Source of the DNA: Austropuccinia psidii
Lineage: Eukaryota; Basidiomycota; Pucciniomycetes; Pucciniales; Sphaerophragmiaceae
Length of the DNA stretch: 64,000 bases
Assembly (NCBI GenBank): GCA_023105745.1
Contig: JALGQZ010000011.1
Span: 20,920,975 to 20,984,974 of the forward strand
Direction: 5' to 3'
Within the stretch, counting starts at the first letter, position 1. Every line of letters starts with the position of its first letter. The notes below the pieces were generated by a model that saw only the letters and a list, made by a program, of their open reading frames with translations, was not told where the DNA came from and made no database searches. Shown piece after piece: positions 61,701-64,000 of this stretch. The translations under genes were made by a program, and so were the position numbers.

Positions 61701-62300
61701 CTCTCAACATTAAGAATGATGTCAACTTCAGGACCAATAATTGCACCTAGAGGTTCTTTTTCTGAAGCAAATGCTCCTTTGAGGTCATATAAAAGGGAAG
61801 AAAGTTCATTTTCTTGTTTATCAGTCAGATAAAGGCTTATTTCAGCCTCCTTCAACTTTTCAGATTTGAATATTTCCAATTCTAAGTTGACTGGTGATAC
61901 TCTATTTACTGTAATTTGTCTTTTGGATGGTAAAAAGGAAAATTTCTGACGCTTATTGTCTCCAATAGTAAAGTTTCTGTCTTTGTTGTCATGCAAATCT
62001 ATCCCATACATGATTAAGTAGTCATTTCCCAAACAAAATGGGTACTAGAGCAGTTTTCCATAACAAAAAATTCAACTGTGATTCTTAAATTCCCATTAAT
62101 GTGTGGGAACATGACATTTGTCTCAAAAACTCCTAATGCTTTCATTGGATTACTTGCACTATTGAATTTTATACCATCAATTGGTAACAATTGGTCTTCA
62201 AAATTTGGTACACAAGGTTTAAGAAAAGATTTACCAACAAAAGAGAAGAAGGCTCCTGGGTCAAGCAAAAGTTGAGTGGGCTTATTGTCAATCACCACTT
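58737..62300 (-). pseudogene. Family A copy A3: pol part
   Basis: The least damaged copy. The protease block LLLDPGAFFSFVGKSFLK near 62230-62280 lies in the same ORF as the gag zinc knuckle (62901-62014), showing that gag and pol share one frame. RT spans about 61640-60950 and its YIDD motif reads SIDE near 61205. RNase H follows ([14 protein letters not shown], 60780). The 424-codon ORF 60613-59339 carries the end of RNase H, the integrase zinc region (HDSPFSGHL...CKACDRC) and the DDE core with [15 protein letters not shown] and LSERMIQ. The chromodomain end is at 59038-58760 (YLVRYSDPTCEDEWFPEKDI). Stops at about 60634, 61136, 59339 and 59085 split it. The polypurine tract is at 58737-58748. 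Confidence 0.92.
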
Positions 62301-64000
62301 CTGTTATACAGGAGTTACCAGCTGTATAACCTTTCCCCCTGTTTTGTTTTGTTTTTATAAGTTGTGCATCTTGAACGTTTGGTAAATCAAGTTTACCATT
62401 GCTCACTTGTGGCAAGTGGGAATAAGATTCCATGATGTCAAAAGTGGCATTGATATTTTCTCTATCTTTTGAAGATTCAGAAAATATTAATGACTTGTCA
62501 TCTGACTTGTCTTCAATTATGTCATCTTTTTCAACAGCAGGTTCTTTTTCAATATAAATTTCATTGATTCTCCCCCTTTTTGGACATTTATTGGCTATAT
62601 GGGTGGTGCTTTGGCAAATATGGCACTTTCTGACTGTATCTGCAGACTTATACTTAGCATTATTAGAATTTTCTTTGGGATTTTTGTCCACAGAATCTTT
62701 CCAAGTTGTATTAAACCTTGCTTTGAGATTCACCCTACTAGAACCAATCCTGGTTCTGGTGGTTATTACTTCCAATATATTGATAATATCTTCTTCTGAA
62801 GATTGTTCAGTAGTCCAGCATGTGACAGCATGCTCTAAGGAACCTCCACATTGTCTCAGAATCTTTTTATGGATCATAAATTCTGACATGTCAGGATACA
62901 ACGCTGTTAATCTGTCTTTTTGTTGGCAAAACCATGGTAAAGCTTTGTCTTTATCAGCATTAAATTTTGCAGATTAAAAGGCTGTTTCCACTTTAAATCT
63001 CCAGGCATCATTGGCCCATTTGTTGATAATTTGGCTTTTCCACCAAGTCCAACTTTGGTGTCCATGTGCTTGTCATAATTTGATATACCATCTGTGAGCT
63101 GATCTGGAAAACAAGGTGCTAAATGTTGGTGTTACCAATCTGTCTGGTAATTCAAAATCTTCTTTAATCATGTAAATTACTCTGATGAATTCCATATGGT
63201 CATATTCTCATTCACCACTGAATTGAGGCCATTCTTTAACTCTTGGTACCTCTTTCAAAAGTGCTTGGCCCATTGATGGTTCCAAGTTATGAAAAAAAGT
63301 GGACAATTCATTTTTTAACTGTGAATTATCAGGATCCAATACTTGTGGATTTAGAATCCTTGTGCCCTAATTTTGATTCAGAGGTGTAGACATTCTTGGT
63401 AAGGTGTTCAGTATTTGTTCAATATCATTCATTTTACTTTTGCTACACCTTTGGGAATTTCTGTATTCATGTTGGAAGTCTTGTTTTAATTTCTTACTTC
63501 AACTTTATACATGTCTTCCTTATGTGTCAGTTCTTGCCACAACTCTGTCTGTCTGGTATTATCAGCAGTTACTTGATTCAATTTCATTGATAATTTTGAT
63601 ACTTCTTCTTGAGAAGAATCAAACCATTTTTTCAAGGCAATGGTATATTCCTTTACTGCAGTAAATGAATTTGAAATGTCATCAAGGACTTTCTTGTTAT
63701 TTTTCTTGATAATATTTATGGCTTGTTTAATTCTTGTTTCAATTATGTCATCAATATTGAATTTAGAATATTTGTCTGTTAACTCTTTAATAAAGGTAGA
63801 TTGTTCATTTATTTTATGTCCAAAAGAATTATCATTATTGGAAGTTTTAATTGTTCTTAAAGCCTTTTCAAAACACATAAGTGTTTCATTAATTTGGCAC
63901 AGACTCAAGTTGTTTGTTTTAATGTTGTTACAAATGGTTTCACTTTTATTGGAAAGATGGTTTTCACGTCATTTATAGCTTCATACAGCTCTGGGATGGA
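62301..64000 (-). pseudogene. Family A copy A3: gag part, 5' end beyond the window
   Basis: The intact zinc knuckle CHICQSTTHIANKC is near 62590-62635. The C-terminal capsid part is MYPDMSEFMIHKKILRQCGG (62901-62840). The helical middle is at 63908-63486 (IDDIIETRIKQAINIIKKNN). Stops and a frameshift lie between 63485 and 62902. The gag start and the 5' LTR are outside the window. Confidence 0.88.

Overview
This window looks like a piece of a large, AT-rich, transposon-dominated basidiomycete genome. The retrotransposon protein families resemble, from memory and unchecked, those of rust fungi, most closely Austropuccinia psidii (myrtle rust). The evidence for a fungus is a spliced host gene with short GT-AG introns behind a TATA plus CT-rich promoter, surrounded by chromodomain-type Ty3/Gypsy elements, a Ty1/Copia remnant and a Tc1/mariner remnant. 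There are no bacterial features.

Layout. 1-2564: minus-strand Gypsy (family F) gag remnant, its leader and its LTR. 2565-9188: AT-rich desert with a TATAAATA-type simple repeat, a dead Tc1/mariner element (about 4078-5810) and, at 6666-8986, eleven scattered copies of an unexplained ~25-bp motif. 9189-12338: pol of a second Gypsy family (C). 12369-about 16489: possible 4.1-kb LTR of C, with many short hairpins, a 4-unit 137-bp tandem repeat and a TATA box. 16510-24205: Gypsy family A copy A1 (plus strand) with its 3' LTR. 24206-27240: extreme A/T homopolymer sequence. 27250-28198: Copia pol 3' end. 30123-31124: the one apparently intact host gene, a six-exon secreted cysteine-rich protein on the minus strand. 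32500-36800: coding-like remnant of unknown identity, split by a solo A LTR (33524-35455). 37225-51422: family A copy A2 (minus strand), pierced three times by family B LTRs. 51423-54662: 3' end of a family B element, with a solo F LTR inside its LTR. 54663-56913: gag remnant of family E, interrupted by family A copy A3 (minus strand, 56914 to the window end).

Target-site duplications (TSDs) date the insertions. B LTRs sit inside A with TSDs TCATA, ACATC and TGGCA. F sits inside B with ATAAC. A solo A LTR sits inside the unknown remnant with AAGAA. A3 sits inside E. In family A, gag and pol share one reading frame. All three A copies are defective, and all three have lost the reverse transcriptase YxDD motif.

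The points most worth a second look are the dispersed motif at 6.7-9.0 kb, whose short stem shows some compensatory changes; an antisense ORF kept open in all five family A LTRs; long conserved hairpins in the A and B LTRs; the hairpin-rich tract at 12.8-14.4 kb; and the secreted protein gene as an effector candidate. I saw no convincing evidence of a wholly new multi-gene system.
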